The notes under the pieces were generated by a model. It was not told the DNA's origin, did no database searches, and worked only from the letters and a program-made list of their open reading frames with translations. 64,000 nucleotides of DNA from Agromyces lapidis (lineage in GTDB: Bacteria; Actinomycetota; Actinomycetes; Actinomycetales; Microbacteriaceae). Location of the stretch: NCBI RefSeq assembly GCF_009749405.1, contig NZ_WBIQ01000005.1, forward strand, positions 310,001 through 374,000, in the 5' to 3' direction. Positions 55,652-64,000 of this stretch are shown piece by piece. The translations under genes and the position numbers were made by a program. The number at the start of each line of letters is the position of its first letter. Within the stretch, counting starts at the first letter, position 1.

Positions 55652-57990
55652 TGTTCGCCTTCCTCTCCTCCGGCACCGAGCTGCGCCGCTTCCGCAAGGG
55701 CGTGCTGCCCAAGATCGCGCTCGTCGTGCTGCTGTTCATCCCGCTCATCTACGGCGCCCTCTACCTCTGGGCGTTCTGGGCGCCCACCGACGAGATGAAG
55801 AACCTCCCGGTCGCCCTCGTCAACGAGGACGCGGGCGCCACGGTCGGCGGTGAGCGGCTGACGGCCGGCGACGACCTCGTCACCGAGCTCACCGACCGCG
55901 GCGACCTCGACTGGCAGGTCACCGACGCGGCGGATGCCACCACCGGCGTGCAGGACGGCGACTACTACTTCTCGGTGACCATCCCCGAGGACTTCTCGGC
56001 CGACGCCGTCTCCGTCGCCGACGACGACCCGACGCCCGCGACGGTCGAGGTCGAGTACAACGACGCGAACAGCTTCCTCGCCTCGACCCTCGGCAAGCAG
56101 GCCATGGTGCAGCTGCGCGACACCGTCGCCGAGAACGTGAGCAAGCAGACCGCCGACACCATGCTCGTCGCGATCGGGGAGGCGGGCGACGGCATCCGCG
56201 AGGCCGCCGACGGTGCGGGCACCCTCGCCGACGGCCTCGCGACCGCCGACGCCGGCGCCGGCCGACTCGTCGTCGGCCTCGGCGACCTCACGAGCGGGGC
56301 GGGGGCGCTCGACGCGGGCGCGATCCGGCTCGCCGACGGCTCGGGCACTCTTGCCGACGGGCTCGACCAGCTTTCCGCGGGTGCGGGCAGCCTCTCGAGC
56401 GGTACGGGCACCCTCGCGGGCGGGCTCGGGCAGCTCGCCGGCGGCGCGGGAACGCTCTCGAACGGCACCTCGACCCTCGCGGGCGGGCTCGACCAGCTCG
56501 CCGCCGGTGCGAGCGGGCTCTCGACCGGTGCGACGAAGGTCGCCGACGGGGCCGGGGCGCTCTCGACGCAGCTCGGCACGGCCGCCGCCGGCGCAGGGCA
56601 GCTCGCGACCGGTTCGCACCAGCTCGCCGACGGTGCAGGGCAGATCGCCACGCAGACCGAACAGCTCGCCGGCGGCAGCGCCCAGCTCAGCGGCTCGCTC
56701 GACGCGCTGCTCGCCGCCGCGCAGGCGAACCCCGACGTCCCCGTCTCCGCCTACCTCGATTCCCTCCAGCAGGCGGCCGACGGCGCCGCGACCCTCGACG
56801 CCGGGGCGCAGGCCGCGGTTCCGCAGGTGCAGGGCTACGCCGCAGGCACCACCGCGTTCGCCGGCAAGGTCGACGCCCTCTCGGCCGGGCTGAACGCCGG
56901 CGTCCCGAAGGCCGCCGACCTCGCCAGCGGCTCCGCGCAGCTGCGCGACGGCGCGGCGACGCTCGCCCAGAAGTCGGGCACCGCCGCATCCGGAGCGCAC
57001 GACCTCGCGAACGGTGCCGCGACCCTCGCCCAGAAGTCCGGCGACGCGGCATCCGGTGCGACGACCCTCGCGAACGGCGCGGCGACCCTCGCCGGCAAAT
57101 CGGGCGACGCCGCCTCCGGCGCACACACCGTCGCCGACGGCGCCGCCCAGCTGAGCGCCGGCACCGGCGACCTCGCCGACGGCGCCTCGCAGCTCGCCGA
57201 GGGCGGCACCACCCTCGCGGCGGGCACCGGCAAGCTGGCCGACGGCAGCCGCACCCTCGCGGACGGGCTCGACGAGGGTGCCGAAGCCGCACCGAACATG
57301 AGCGAGTCCGACATCGAGGCGAAGGCCGAGGTGATGGCCGCGCCCGTGCAGCTCGACGAGAGCTCGCAGAACGCGGCGTCGAGCTTCGGCGAAGGGTTCG
57401 CCCCCTTCTTCATCGCGCTCGCGACCTTCGTCGGCGGCCTGATCATGTGGCTCATCCTGCGTGCGCTGCCGACCCGCGCGCTCGCCGCCTCGGCCAGCGG
57501 TCTCCGCGCCGTGATGACCGGGTTCCTCCCGGCGATGGCGATCGGCCTCGGGCAGGTCGTGATCATGGTGCTGGTGCTCGTCTACGGCATCGGCCTCGAA
57601 CCCGAGTACTGGCTCGCGACGAGCGCGTTCATCTACCTCGTGACCCTTGCGTTCCTCGCCCTGCAGCAGATGTTCATCATCGTGCTCGGCACCGCGGCCG
57701 GCCGCGTCGTCAGCCTCGTGCTGCTCATGCTGCAGCTGAGCTCGTCGGGCGGCACGTACCCCGTCGAGACGACGCCCGAGTTCTTCCAGGTGCTGCACCC
57801 GTTCATGCCCGCCTCCTACGTGGTGAGCGGCCTGCGCGAGCTCATCACCGGCGGGGTGGACTCTAGACTGTGGCTCTCGGTGCTCGTGATGGCCGGCATC
57901 CTCGTCGGCTCGCTCGCGATCAGCGCGGGGAGCGCCGGCAAGCAGCGGATGTGGAGCGTCAGCCGCCTGCACCCCGAGCTCGCGATCTGA
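55651..57990 (+). CDS. YhgE/Pip-family membrane protein
   Basis: A 779-residue membrane protein of the YhgE/Pip family, related to the T7SS-associated EsaA and to MmpL-like/phage-infection proteins. One helix at about 22-44 is followed by an extracellular domain of 550 residues: 50-175 globular, then 180-560 a run of short repeats around the DG/SGAxxLAxG theme (TLADGL, QLSAGAGSL, TLAGGLGQL), and five more helices from about 585 to 765. Such chains are thought to form long helical rods. It is encoded in one operon with the ATPase-like protein and TetR. Confidence 0.9.
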   Translation: MFAFLSSGTELRRFRKGVLPKIALVVLLFIPLIYGALYLWAFWAPTDEMKNLPVALVNEDAGATVGGERLTAGDDLVTELTDRGDLDWQVTDAADATTGVQDGDYYFSVTIPEDFSADAVSVADDDPTPATVEVEYNDANSFLASTLGKQAMVQLRDTVAENVSKQTADTMLVAIGEAGDGIREAADGAGTLADGLATADAGAGRLVVGLGDLTSGAGALDAGAIRLADGSGTLADGLDQLSAGAGSLSSGTGTLAGGLGQLAGGAGTLSNGTSTLAGGLDQLAAGASGLSTGATKVADGAGALSTQLGTAAAGAGQLATGSHQLADGAGQIATQTEQLAGGSAQLSGSLDALLAAAQANPDVPVSAYLDSLQQAADGAATLDAGAQAAVPQVQGYAAGTTAFAGKVDALSAGLNAGVPKAADLASGSAQLRDGAATLAQKSGTAASGAHDLANGAATLAQKSGDAASGATTLANGAATLAGKSGDAASGAHTVADGAAQLSAGTGDLADGASQLAEGGTTLAAGTGKLADGSRTLADGLDEGAEAAPNMSESDIEAKAEVMAAPVQLDESSQNAASSFGEGFAPFFIALATFVGGLIMWLILRALPTRALAASASGLRAVMTGFLPAMAIGLGQVVIMVLVLVYGIGLEPEYWLATSAFIYLVTLAFLALQQMFIIVLGTAAGRVVSLVLLMLQLSSSGGTYPVETTPEFFQVLHPFMPASYVVSGLRELITGGVDSRLWLSVLVMAGILVGSLAISAGSAGKQRMWSVSRLHPELAI

Positions 57991-58004
57991 CCTGAGGAGC
58001 GACC

Positions 58005-58571
58005 ATGGCCCGCGCGAACACCACCAAGCGCGCCATCCTCGACGCCGCGCTCGAGCTGGCGGCGACGAAGGGCATCACCGGCACCACGATGGACGAGGTC
58101 GCCGAGCTCGCCGGAGTCGCGAAGGGCAGCCTGTACTACAACTTCAGCTCGAAGGACCAGCTGTTCGAGGCCATGCTGCAGGAGGGGGTCGGCTCGCTCG
58201 CCGACTCCCTCCGCACGGCCAAGGGCGAGCTGCGCGGCTGGCCGGCGATCGAGGCGCTCGTGCGCCAGCTGCTCGACCGGATCGCCGCGAACGCACCGCT
58301 CGCGAAGCTCATGGCCTCCGAGATCTTCCGCACCGACCGGGCCTGGCAGCAGACGCTGTTCGCCCTGCGGCACGAGGCGCTCGCCGTGTTCGAGGCGGCG
58401 ATCGACGAGACGGAGGTGCCGGCGGGCCGTGCGGGCATCATGGCCTCGAGCGTCTTCGGGGCGGTGCTCCTCGCCGGTCTCGAGTGGCTCGTCTTCGAAC
58501 CCGAGCGGTCGCGCGACGAGGTCGCCGCCGGCATCCTCGCGACGCTGAACACGTCGGCGCCCATCGAGTAG
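58005..58571 (+). CDS. TetR-family transcriptional regulator
   Basis: A 188-residue TetR repressor with the HTH at about 24-52 (TTMDEVAELAGVAKGSLYYNFSSKDQLFEAML). It is the last gene of the ATPase-like/YhgE operon, whose promoter carries the perfect palindrome at 54878-54891. ATG 58005 follows GAGGAG. Autoregulation through that site is inferred. Confidence 0.93.
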   Translation: MARANTTKRAILDAALELAATKGITGTTMDEVAELAGVAKGSLYYNFSSKDQLFEAMLQEGVGSLADSLRTAKGELRGWPAIEALVRQLLDRIAANAPLAKLMASEIFRTDRAWQQTLFALRHEALAVFEAAIDETEVPAGRAGIMASSVFGAVLLAGLEWLVFEPERSRDEVAAGILATLNTSAPIE

Positions 58572-58595
58572 CGTCGTGCCTGCCAGACTCATCGG

Positions 58596-58928
58596 ATGGC
58601 CTGGCTCTTCCTCACGCTCGCGATCGCCTTCGAAGTCGCGGCCACCAGTTTCATCGGCAAGACCGAGGGCTTCACGAAGCCCTGGTGGACGGTCGGCGTG
58701 CTCGGCCTCTACGGCGTCTCGTTCGCGATGCTCGCCCAAGCGGTGCGCGAACTCGAGATCGGCATGGTCTACGCCATCTGGTCGGGCGTCGGCACCGCGG
58801 CCATCGTCGCGATCGGCGTGCTGTTCCTCGGCGAGAGCCTCACGGTGCCGAAGCTGTTCGGCATCGGCCTGATCGTCGCCGGGGTGCTCGTGCTGAACCT
58901 CTTCGCGGCGCCCGCAGCGCACGGCTGA
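58596..58928 (+). CDS. Small multidrug resistance (SMR) family transporter
   Basis: A 110-residue SMR protein with four membrane helices. Glu13 in LAIAFEVAATSFIGKTEGF is the proton- and drug-binding residue. The pattern AIWSGVGTAAIVAIGVLFLGESL is typical of the family (EmrE/QacE/SugE group). Whether it exports guanidinium or quaternary amines cannot be decided. No partner subunit is beside it. Confidence 0.92.
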   Translation: MAWLFLTLAIAFEVAATSFIGKTEGFTKPWWTVGVLGLYGVSFAMLAQAVRELEIGMVYAIWSGVGTAAIVAIGVLFLGESLTVPKLFGIGLIVAGVLVLNLFAAPAAHG

Positions 58929-59325
58929 GCCTGTTCATCGCCGCGGGCGTCGCGCACCGAGCACCTGACCGCGACTGGCTCGCGTGCGCGCGGACCATGC
59001 CGCAGTGCGATGGGTGGCCTCCGATTCGGTGAGGTCGGTTGCGCCTCACCCGGTGAGCGTCAGCGCCCCGTGCTGCGATGGATGCTTCCTCTTTCGCGTA
59101 TGCCAGTTGCGCCTCAGCCGGTGGGCGCGCGAGTCGCGTGCGGCTCAGGGCGCCTCATTCGAGCGAATGACCCACCCAGTGAATGAGGCGGAACTGGCAT
59201 TGCGTGAAGGGCAACCTCTCCGCGAGTCGGCGGGGGCGAGCCAAGCGAAGGCGGCTCGGACAGAGCCGCGCGCAGAGCGGGCCGGCCTCGGGGGATGCCG
59301 GGCATCCTGCCTCAGATGCCTCGAC
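58929..59325. other. Non-coding region with a repeat cluster
   Basis: Between the SMR gene and the amino acid permease gene (reverse strand) I find no ORF with a ribosome site. The stretch 59038-59199 carries several copies of a short repeat, described separately. Confidence 0.55.
59038..59199. repeat. Short intergenic repeat cluster with a perfect hairpin
   Basis: GTTGCGCCTCACCCGGTG (59038-59055) recurs at 59106-59123 as GTTGCGCCTCAGCCGGTG. TGCCAGTTGCGCCTCA (59101-59116) is found again inverted at 59184-59199 with one change. CGCCTCATTC (59151-59160) and GAATGAGGCG (59181-59190) form a perfect 10-bp hairpin. The set resembles a small REP-like element or a terminator cluster. Confidence 0.7.
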
Positions 59326-60924
59326 TCACTCGTCGTCCTTGCGGCTGCCGAAGCGCGGCGGGTTGTCGACCGCCGGCCGTTCGGCCACGACCGGGAACGC
59401 CCCGGTGTGCCCCTCGCGCTCCTTCGCCGCGGCGGCGATGCGCCCGCGGAACGCGAACCACCCGATGATGAGCATCGGGATGAGTGCAAGGCTGCAGAGC
59501 AGCACCCATCGGCCGGTCTCGGAGAACGCCATGGTGACGAGCACGAACGCGAGGAAGGCGAGCGTGAGGTATCCCGTATAGGGGGCGCCCCACAGGCGGA
59601 ACGCCGGCCGCTCGAGGCGGCCCTGCCTCGCCCATCTCGCGAGCTGCATCTGGCACAGGATGATCGTCGCCCAGCCGCCGATGATGCCGATCGCGGCGAC
59701 CTCGAGCACGATCTCGAACGCCTGCGAGGGCACGATCGCGTTGAGCCCGACGCCGAGCAGCGTGACGACCGCGGTGAGCAGGATGCCGCCGTACGGCACG
59801 CCGTTGCCGCTCATCCGCTCGGTGAACCGCGGCGCCGAGCCGTTGACCGCCATCGAGCGCAGGATGCGCCCGGTCGAGTAGAGTCCGGCGTTCAGTGACG
59901 AGAGCGCCGCCGTCAGCACCACGAAGTTCATGACCGAGGCCGAGACCGCGGCCGCGTCGGGGGAGCCGAGGTGCGAGAAGAAGGTGACGAACGGCGACTC
60001 GCCGGCCTCGTACGAGGTGTACGGCAGCAGCAGCGAGAGCAGCAGCACCGAGCCGAGGTAGAACACCGCGATGCGGAGTACGACGGTGTTGACGGCCTTC
60101 GGCATGACCTTGCGCGGTTCGGCCGTCTCACCGGCCGCGGTGCCCACGAGCTCGATCGCGGCGTACGCGAAGACGACGCCCGAGATCGCGAGGATCGGCG
60201 CGACCGCGCCCATCGGGAACCAGCCGCCGTTGTCGGCGATGACCGAGAAGCCGGTCGGGCCGACGTCGGTCTGGCCGCCGAAGACGATGAACAGGATGCC
60301 GAAGACGAGGAAGACGAGGAGGGCGGCGACCTTGATGAGCGCGAACCAGAACTCCATCTCGCCGAACATCTTCACCGAGACGAGGTTCAACGAGAGCACC
60401 ACGACGAGGGCGATGAGCGCGATCACCCATTGCGGAATCGCCTGCAGCGGGGGCCAGTACTGGGCCCAGAACTTCACGTACAGGGCCGCGGCCGTGACAT
60501 CCACGATGGAGGTGAACGCCCAGTTGAGGAAGTACAGCCAACCCGCGGTGTACGCCATCTTCTCGCCGTAGAACTCGCGCGCGTACGAGACGAACGAGCC
60601 CGAGCTCGGTCGATGCAGCACGAGCTCGCCGAGTGCACGCAGGATGAGGAACGCGAAGAACCCGCATACCGCGTAGACGATGAGCAGCGACGGCCCCGAG
60701 CTGTTCAGCCGCCCGCCCGCACCCATGAACAGGCCCGTGCCGATCGCGCCGCCGATCGCGATCATCTGGATCTGCCGCGCCTTCAGCGTCTTGTGGTAGC
60801 CGTGCTCCTCGTTCGAGAAGTCCTGCACGGCGAGCATCTCGTCGCCGATGCGCTCCCGGTAGTTCTCGAAGTCGTCGGCCGGGTCGTGCTCCGGGATGTG
60901 GTCGGGCGTGTGCTGCGTCGTCAT
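59326..60924 (-). CDS. Amino acid permease, AnsP/GabP-type
   Basis: A 532-residue APC transporter with 12 predicted helices, of the group that includes GabP, CycA and AnsP. Consensus stretches are [20 protein letters not shown] (first helix) and [32 protein letters not shown]. The substrate is not clear. ATG 60924 follows GGGGGAG at 5-base spacing. The N-terminal tail is acidic and rich in His/Asp. Confidence 0.92.
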   Translation of the reverse strand: MTTQHTPDHIPEHDPADDFENYRERIGDEMLAVQDFSNEEHGYHKTLKARQIQMIAIGGAIGTGLFMGAGGRLNSSGPSLLIVYAVCGFFAFLILRALGELVLHRPSSGSFVSYAREFYGEKMAYTAGWLYFLNWAFTSIVDVTAAALYVKFWAQYWPPLQAIPQWVIALIALVVVLSLNLVSVKMFGEMEFWFALIKVAALLVFLVFGILFIVFGGQTDVGPTGFSVIADNGGWFPMGAVAPILAISGVVFAYAAIELVGTAAGETAEPRKVMPKAVNTVVLRIAVFYLGSVLLLSLLLPYTSYEAGESPFVTFFSHLGSPDAAAVSASVMNFVVLTAALSSLNAGLYSTGRILRSMAVNGSAPRFTERMSGNGVPYGGILLTAVVTLLGVGLNAIVPSQAFEIVLEVAAIGIIGGWATIILCQMQLARWARQGRLERPAFRLWGAPYTGYLTLAFLAFVLVTMAFSETGRWVLLCSLALIPMLIIGWFAFRGRIAAAAKEREGHTGAFPVVAERPAVDNPPRFGSRKDDE

Positions 60925-61050
60925 CGTGCTCCCCCTCAACCAAGGGCGGTCACGGTGACGGGAACGTCACATGCGCGACCTCCGGCTTGGTCACACGATA
61001 CGCGCGGGAGGGTTTCGCGTGGATGCCGCGGGGTGCTCCGCTGCCGCGCG

Positions 61051-61305
61051 TCAGGCTGCGCGCCGCGCGTGCACTCCGGTGGACGGGACGAAGGTGAACC
61101 GCGTGCGCGGCTGTGCCCGTCGGCCGGGGCGCATCCGCTCGGCGCGCCGCGCGGGCAGCGCGGCCGCGAGGCGCGCTTCGTCGAACTCGTCGGCGACGCG
61201 GCTCTCGGAGTTCGGCCGCAGGTGGCTGCCGTCGCGCGGGCAGGCGCAGGCGAGGCGGGTCTCCTCGCCGAGCGGTCCGTACACGAACTCGATGTGGTGG
61301 GCCAT
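61051..61305 (-). CDS. Small hypothetical protein, 84 residues
   Basis: Starts at ATG 61305 after GGAAGGGGA, a good ribosome site, and ends at TGA 61051. The product MAHHIEFVYGPLGEETRLACACP... has a CAC motif and a basic, Arg-rich second half. I recognise no family. Its separate position, with 126 bases of non-coding DNA on the permease side, suggests an independent transcript. Confidence 0.55.
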   Translation of the reverse strand: MAHHIEFVYGPLGEETRLACACPRDGSHLRPNSESRVADEFDEARLAAALPARRAERMRPGRRAQPRTRFTFVPSTGVHARRAA

Positions 61306-61422
61306 GGCGCTTCCCCTTCCCGTCGGCAGAACAGATGGCTCTGCTTGAGAGATGCGCGCGGGCGCAGATCATGACGCGGGTCGGGGATGCTTCGTTCCGC
61401 ACGTTTCAGGACGAGCGGGCGC

Positions 61423-63192
61423 TCAGGCGCCGTCGAGGCCCTTCAGCTCGACGCTGATCTGCTCGGCGTCGAGGTCTTCGAGGGCGGCGCTCAGCGCGGC
61501 GGCGCTGAACCGGCCCTCGTCGCGGGCGTCGAGCAGGGCGGTGCGCTCGGCCTCGATCATGCGCAGGCGAAGTCGGCGCACCTGCTCGGGGTCGACACGG
61601 GGCGCGGATGCCTCGCGGCCGGTGGGTTTCGCACCGCCGATGCCGCCGACGCCCGCGGCATCGGCCTCGTCCGTGGCATCCGTCTCGCCGGCGCCCTCGT
61701 CGTTGGAGACCTGCCAGGCCGCACGCATGCGCTCGGCGATCATGCGCGACTGCGCGTCGCCCGACTCGGCGAGCTCGTGCATCGCGGCCGCGCGCAGCAG
61801 GTCGCGGAGCTCGCGCCGCTCGGCGGCGCCCGGGCCGGGATCGCGTGCGGGGATGAGCCAGCGCACGAGCCAGGGCAGCGTGCTGCCCTGGACGAGCAGC
61901 GAGGTCACCGCGACGAGGAACGCGATGAAGACGAGCATCGAACGGTTCGGGGTGTCGGCCGGCAGGGTCTGCGCGGCGACGAGCGTCACGACGCCGCGCA
62001 TGCCGGCCCACACGATGATCGTGCCGTCGCGCCAGTCGAGCGACTCGTCGACGTAGTAGTCGAGGTCGGCGACCCGCCGCCGCAGCATCGAACGGAATCG
62101 TGCCGACCTCGCGTGGTCGGGTGCACGGCCCGCGCGCAGCGCGAACGCTGCGGTGTCGGTGGGGAGCGCCTGCAGCTGCTCCTTCACGCGGGCGCCGCGC
62201 TGCGCGCGCCGTCCGAGCGTCCGGATCAGCGGGGCCACGTACGCGGCGCGGACCAGCGTGACCGCGACGAGCGCGATCGCCGCGATGCCGACCGCCCCCC
62301 AGGTGCCGGTGTGCCCCTGCTCGACGTCGTCGACGAGGGCGGTCAGCTCGAGCCCCATCACGAGGAACACCGCGCCCTCGAGCACGAGCTCGACGGTGCG
62401 CCAGTTCTGCACGTCGGAGAGGCGATGCCGGGGACTCAGGTACTTCGCCGCCCCGCGCCCGGTGATGAGACCGGCGACGACCGCCGCGACGAGCCCCGAG
62501 GCGCCGAGGAGCTCGGCGGGGATCGAGGCGAGGAACGGCATCGTGAACGAGATGACCGTGTTCACCGTCGGGTTCGAGACCCGGGCGCGGACCCGCAGGC
62601 TCACCCAGCCGACGACCGCGCCGATGGCGGTCGCCACGGCGACCGAGTACACGAAGGTTCCGGTCACGCCCCAGATCGAGACGGATGCCGCGGCCGCGGC
62701 GATCGCGGAACGCAGGAGCACGAGCGCCGTCGCGTCGTTGAGCAGGCTCTCGCCCTCGAGCATCGCGACGACCCGCGGCGAGACGCCGAGGCGTTTCACG
62801 ATCGAGGTCGCGACCGCGTCGGTCGGGCTCACGATGGCGCCGAGGGCGATGCCGATCGCGAGGTCGATACCCGGGATGATCCACGTGAACAGCAGCCCGA
62901 GCAGCACCGAGCTCACGACCACGAGCACGACCGAGAGGCCGCCGATCGCGCCGAAGTCGCGGCGGAACTCCATCGCCGGCATCGACACCGCCGCCGAGTA
63001 CAGCAGCGGCGGCAGCACCCCGGCGATGATCCACTCGGGGTCGATCTCGATCGGCGGCACCGAGGGGAGCAGGCTGACCCCGAGCCCGGCGACGACGAGC
63101 AGCAGCGGCGCCGCGACGCCGAGCTTCGGTCCGATCGCGGTCGCGGCGGCGATGGCGAGGAGCGCGAGCACCCCGGCCAGCAGCAGGTCCAT
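61423..63192 (-). CDS. Cation/proton antiporter, CPA1 type
   Basis: A 589-residue Na+(K+)/H+ antiporter with about 12 helices. CPA1 signatures are GIALGAIVSPTDAVATSIVKRLGV (Ser-Pro-Thr-Asp-Ala), LEGESLLNDATALVLL (Asn-Asp pair) and AGMRGVVTLVAAQTLP. A cytoplasmic tail from about 465 holds a charged helix with RRELRDLLRAAAMHEL and a Gly/Asp-rich stretch. ATG 63192 starts at the first helix; upstream frame is Arg-rich and not coding. Confidence 0.94.
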   Translation of the reverse strand: MDLLLAGVLALLAIAAATAIGPKLGVAAPLLLVVAGLGVSLLPSVPPIEIDPEWIIAGVLPPLLYSAAVSMPAMEFRRDFGAIGGLSVVLVVVSSVLLGLLFTWIIPGIDLAIGIALGAIVSPTDAVATSIVKRLGVSPRVVAMLEGESLLNDATALVLLRSAIAAAAASVSIWGVTGTFVYSVAVATAIGAVVGWVSLRVRARVSNPTVNTVISFTMPFLASIPAELLGASGLVAAVVAGLITGRGAAKYLSPRHRLSDVQNWRTVELVLEGAVFLVMGLELTALVDDVEQGHTGTWGAVGIAAIALVAVTLVRAAYVAPLIRTLGRRAQRGARVKEQLQALPTDTAAFALRAGRAPDHARSARFRSMLRRRVADLDYYVDESLDWRDGTIIVWAGMRGVVTLVAAQTLPADTPNRSMLVFIAFLVAVTSLLVQGSTLPWLVRWLIPARDPGPGAAERRELRDLLRAAAMHELAESGDAQSRMIAERMRAAWQVSNDEGAGETDATDEADAAGVGGIGGAKPTGREASAPRVDPEQVRRLRLRMIEAERTALLDARDEGRFSAAALSAALEDLDAEQISVELKGLDGA

Positions 63193-63260
63193 TCGCCCAT
63201 TCTGGCTCCCTCCGCGACCGCGGCGGCATCGGCGTCGGCGGTGTGTGGTGTGCTGGGCGC

Positions 63261-64000
63261 ATGGGTTTCGACGCGCAGTTCCTGGGAGTGACGGCCCCGA
63301 TGCCGCGGCCGAAGCCCGGCCCCGAGGCATCCGAGTGCGTCGACCTCGCCTACGTGCACTTCTCGGTCGTGCTCGACCCGGTGCGGCGGTTCGCCCGGGT
63401 CACCGGCGTGAACGTCGACGGGGCCGCACTGCTCGATCTCGCGCGCGGCGGCGACGAGTGGCGGCTCGACGAGCGGGTGCCCGCCGACTGGCAGGCCGGC
63501 CCGGCGGTCTACGCCGCGAACGACCTCGATCGCGGCCATCTCGTGCGCCGCCGCGACCCGGTCTGGGGCGAGCCGGTCGTCGCCGCCCGGGCGAACGCCG
63601 ACACCTTCCACTACACGAACGCCGCGCCCCAGGCCGCCGGGTTCAACCAGTCGAAGGAGCTCTGGCTCGGCCTCGAAGACCATGTACTCGCCTACGCCGA
63701 GACGACGGCGCAGCGGCTGAGCGTCTTCACCGCCCCCGTGCTCGGCGACGACGATCCCGGGTACCGCGGCATCCGGGTGCCGCTGCAGTTCTGGAAGGTG
63801 GTCGCGTGGAACACGGGCGCCGCGCTCGCCGCGACCGCGTTCGTGCTCGACCAGTCGCCCCTCGTCGACACGAGCGAGGTGCGCCCGCCCGAACCCGGTG
63901 CCGTGCCGCCGCTCGGCCCGTTCCGCACCTTCCAGGTTCCCGTGGCCGATGTCGCGGCGCTGGCCGGCCTCGAGATGCCCGAGCTCGTCGCGGCCGACGT
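63261..64000 (+). CDS. DNA/RNA non-specific endonuclease, 5' part
   Basis: Open to the window end; the first 246 residues are visible. The catalytic DRGHLVRR motif (His in the active site) and NAAPQAAGFNQ with the Mg2+-binding Asn match the NUC1/NucA-type beta-beta-alpha metal endonuclease family. There is no signal peptide at the N-terminus (MGFDAQFLGV), unlike secreted members, so it is probably intracellular. The 3' end is missing. It is divergent from the antiporter gene. Confidence 0.9.
   Translation, partial: MGFDAQFLGVTAPMPRPKPGPEASECVDLAYVHFSVVLDPVRRFARVTGVNVDGAALLDLARGGDEWRLDERVPADWQAGPAVYAANDLDRGHLVRRRDPVWGEPVVAARANADTFHYTNAAPQAAGFNQSKELWLGLEDHVLAYAETTAQRLSVFTAPVLGDDDPGYRGIRVPLQFWKVVAWNTGAALAATAFVLDQSPLVDTSEVRPPEPGAVPPLGPFRTFQVPVADVAALAGLEMPELVAAD

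Noticed and set aside
55102-57972. 956-codon reverse frame opposite the YhgE/Pip gene
   Set aside because: Mirrors the forward gene's repeat structure; no start signal; the forward gene has clear membrane helices.

Overview
This window is a high-GC chromosome segment from an actinobacterium. The opening order dnaN-recF-dciA(DUF721)-gyrB-gyrA-DUF3566-tRNA-Ile-tRNA-Ala, the kinase/FHA/PP2C/RodA/PbpA cluster with crgA close by, and the codon use all fit Micrococcales. The family Microbacteriaceae (Agromyces or Microbacterium relatives) is my best guess, by inference only. No phage, IS element, integrase or CRISPR array is visible. The dnaN end at base 1 puts oriC just upstream, outside the window.

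Layout. 1-7576: replication and topology block ending in two tRNAs. 7670-9344: a membrane protein, a NUDIX hydrolase, and two very small reverse-strand ORFs. 9479-17311: a TetR gene divergent from an amidohydrolase plus a complete peptide-type ABC importer, with a perfect inverted-repeat operator between them. 17403-21608: a small membrane-anchored protein, cyclophilin, rhomboid protease, crgA, class E sortase, a 52-residue membrane protein and trpG/pabA. A cluster of DnaA-box-like sequences lies between the rhomboid gene and crgA. 21735-30613 (reverse strand): fhaA-fhaB-pstP-rodA-pbpA-pknA-pknB, the cell growth and division signalling operon. 30679-33977 (reverse): a GH65 disaccharide phosphorylase with a beta-phosphoglucomutase-like enzyme.

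From 34 kb on the content is accessory metabolism: tRNA-Leu, a membrane-anchored HExxH protein, a hydrolase divergent from a CGNR regulator, an SPFH protein, a flavin monooxygenase/MarR/DUF3237 operon, GNAT, a DNA glycosylase, a flavin reductase/nitronate monooxygenase pair, an HxlR regulator next to a fused LLM-flavin/BBE-type oxidoreductase, a PfkB kinase divergent from an acetyl-xylan-esterase-like enzyme, a PLD-fold protein, a PLP decarboxylase, an ABC-like/YhgE-Pip/TetR operon, an SMR pump, an amino acid permease, a cation/proton antiporter, and a DNA/RNA non-specific endonuclease cut by the window edge.

The most striking feature is how many local regulators sit beside clean palindromes: TetR at 10331-10357, MarR at 40236-40252, HxlR at 47705-47721, TetR at 54878-54891, and CGNR near 36554-36622. 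Best candidates for something little described are the LLM-BBE fusion enzyme with its HxlR switch, the YhgE/Pip operon whose ATPase-like partner lacks normal nucleotide-binding motifs, the DnaA-box cluster away from oriC, and the mirrored leaderless promoters of crgA and the sortase gene.
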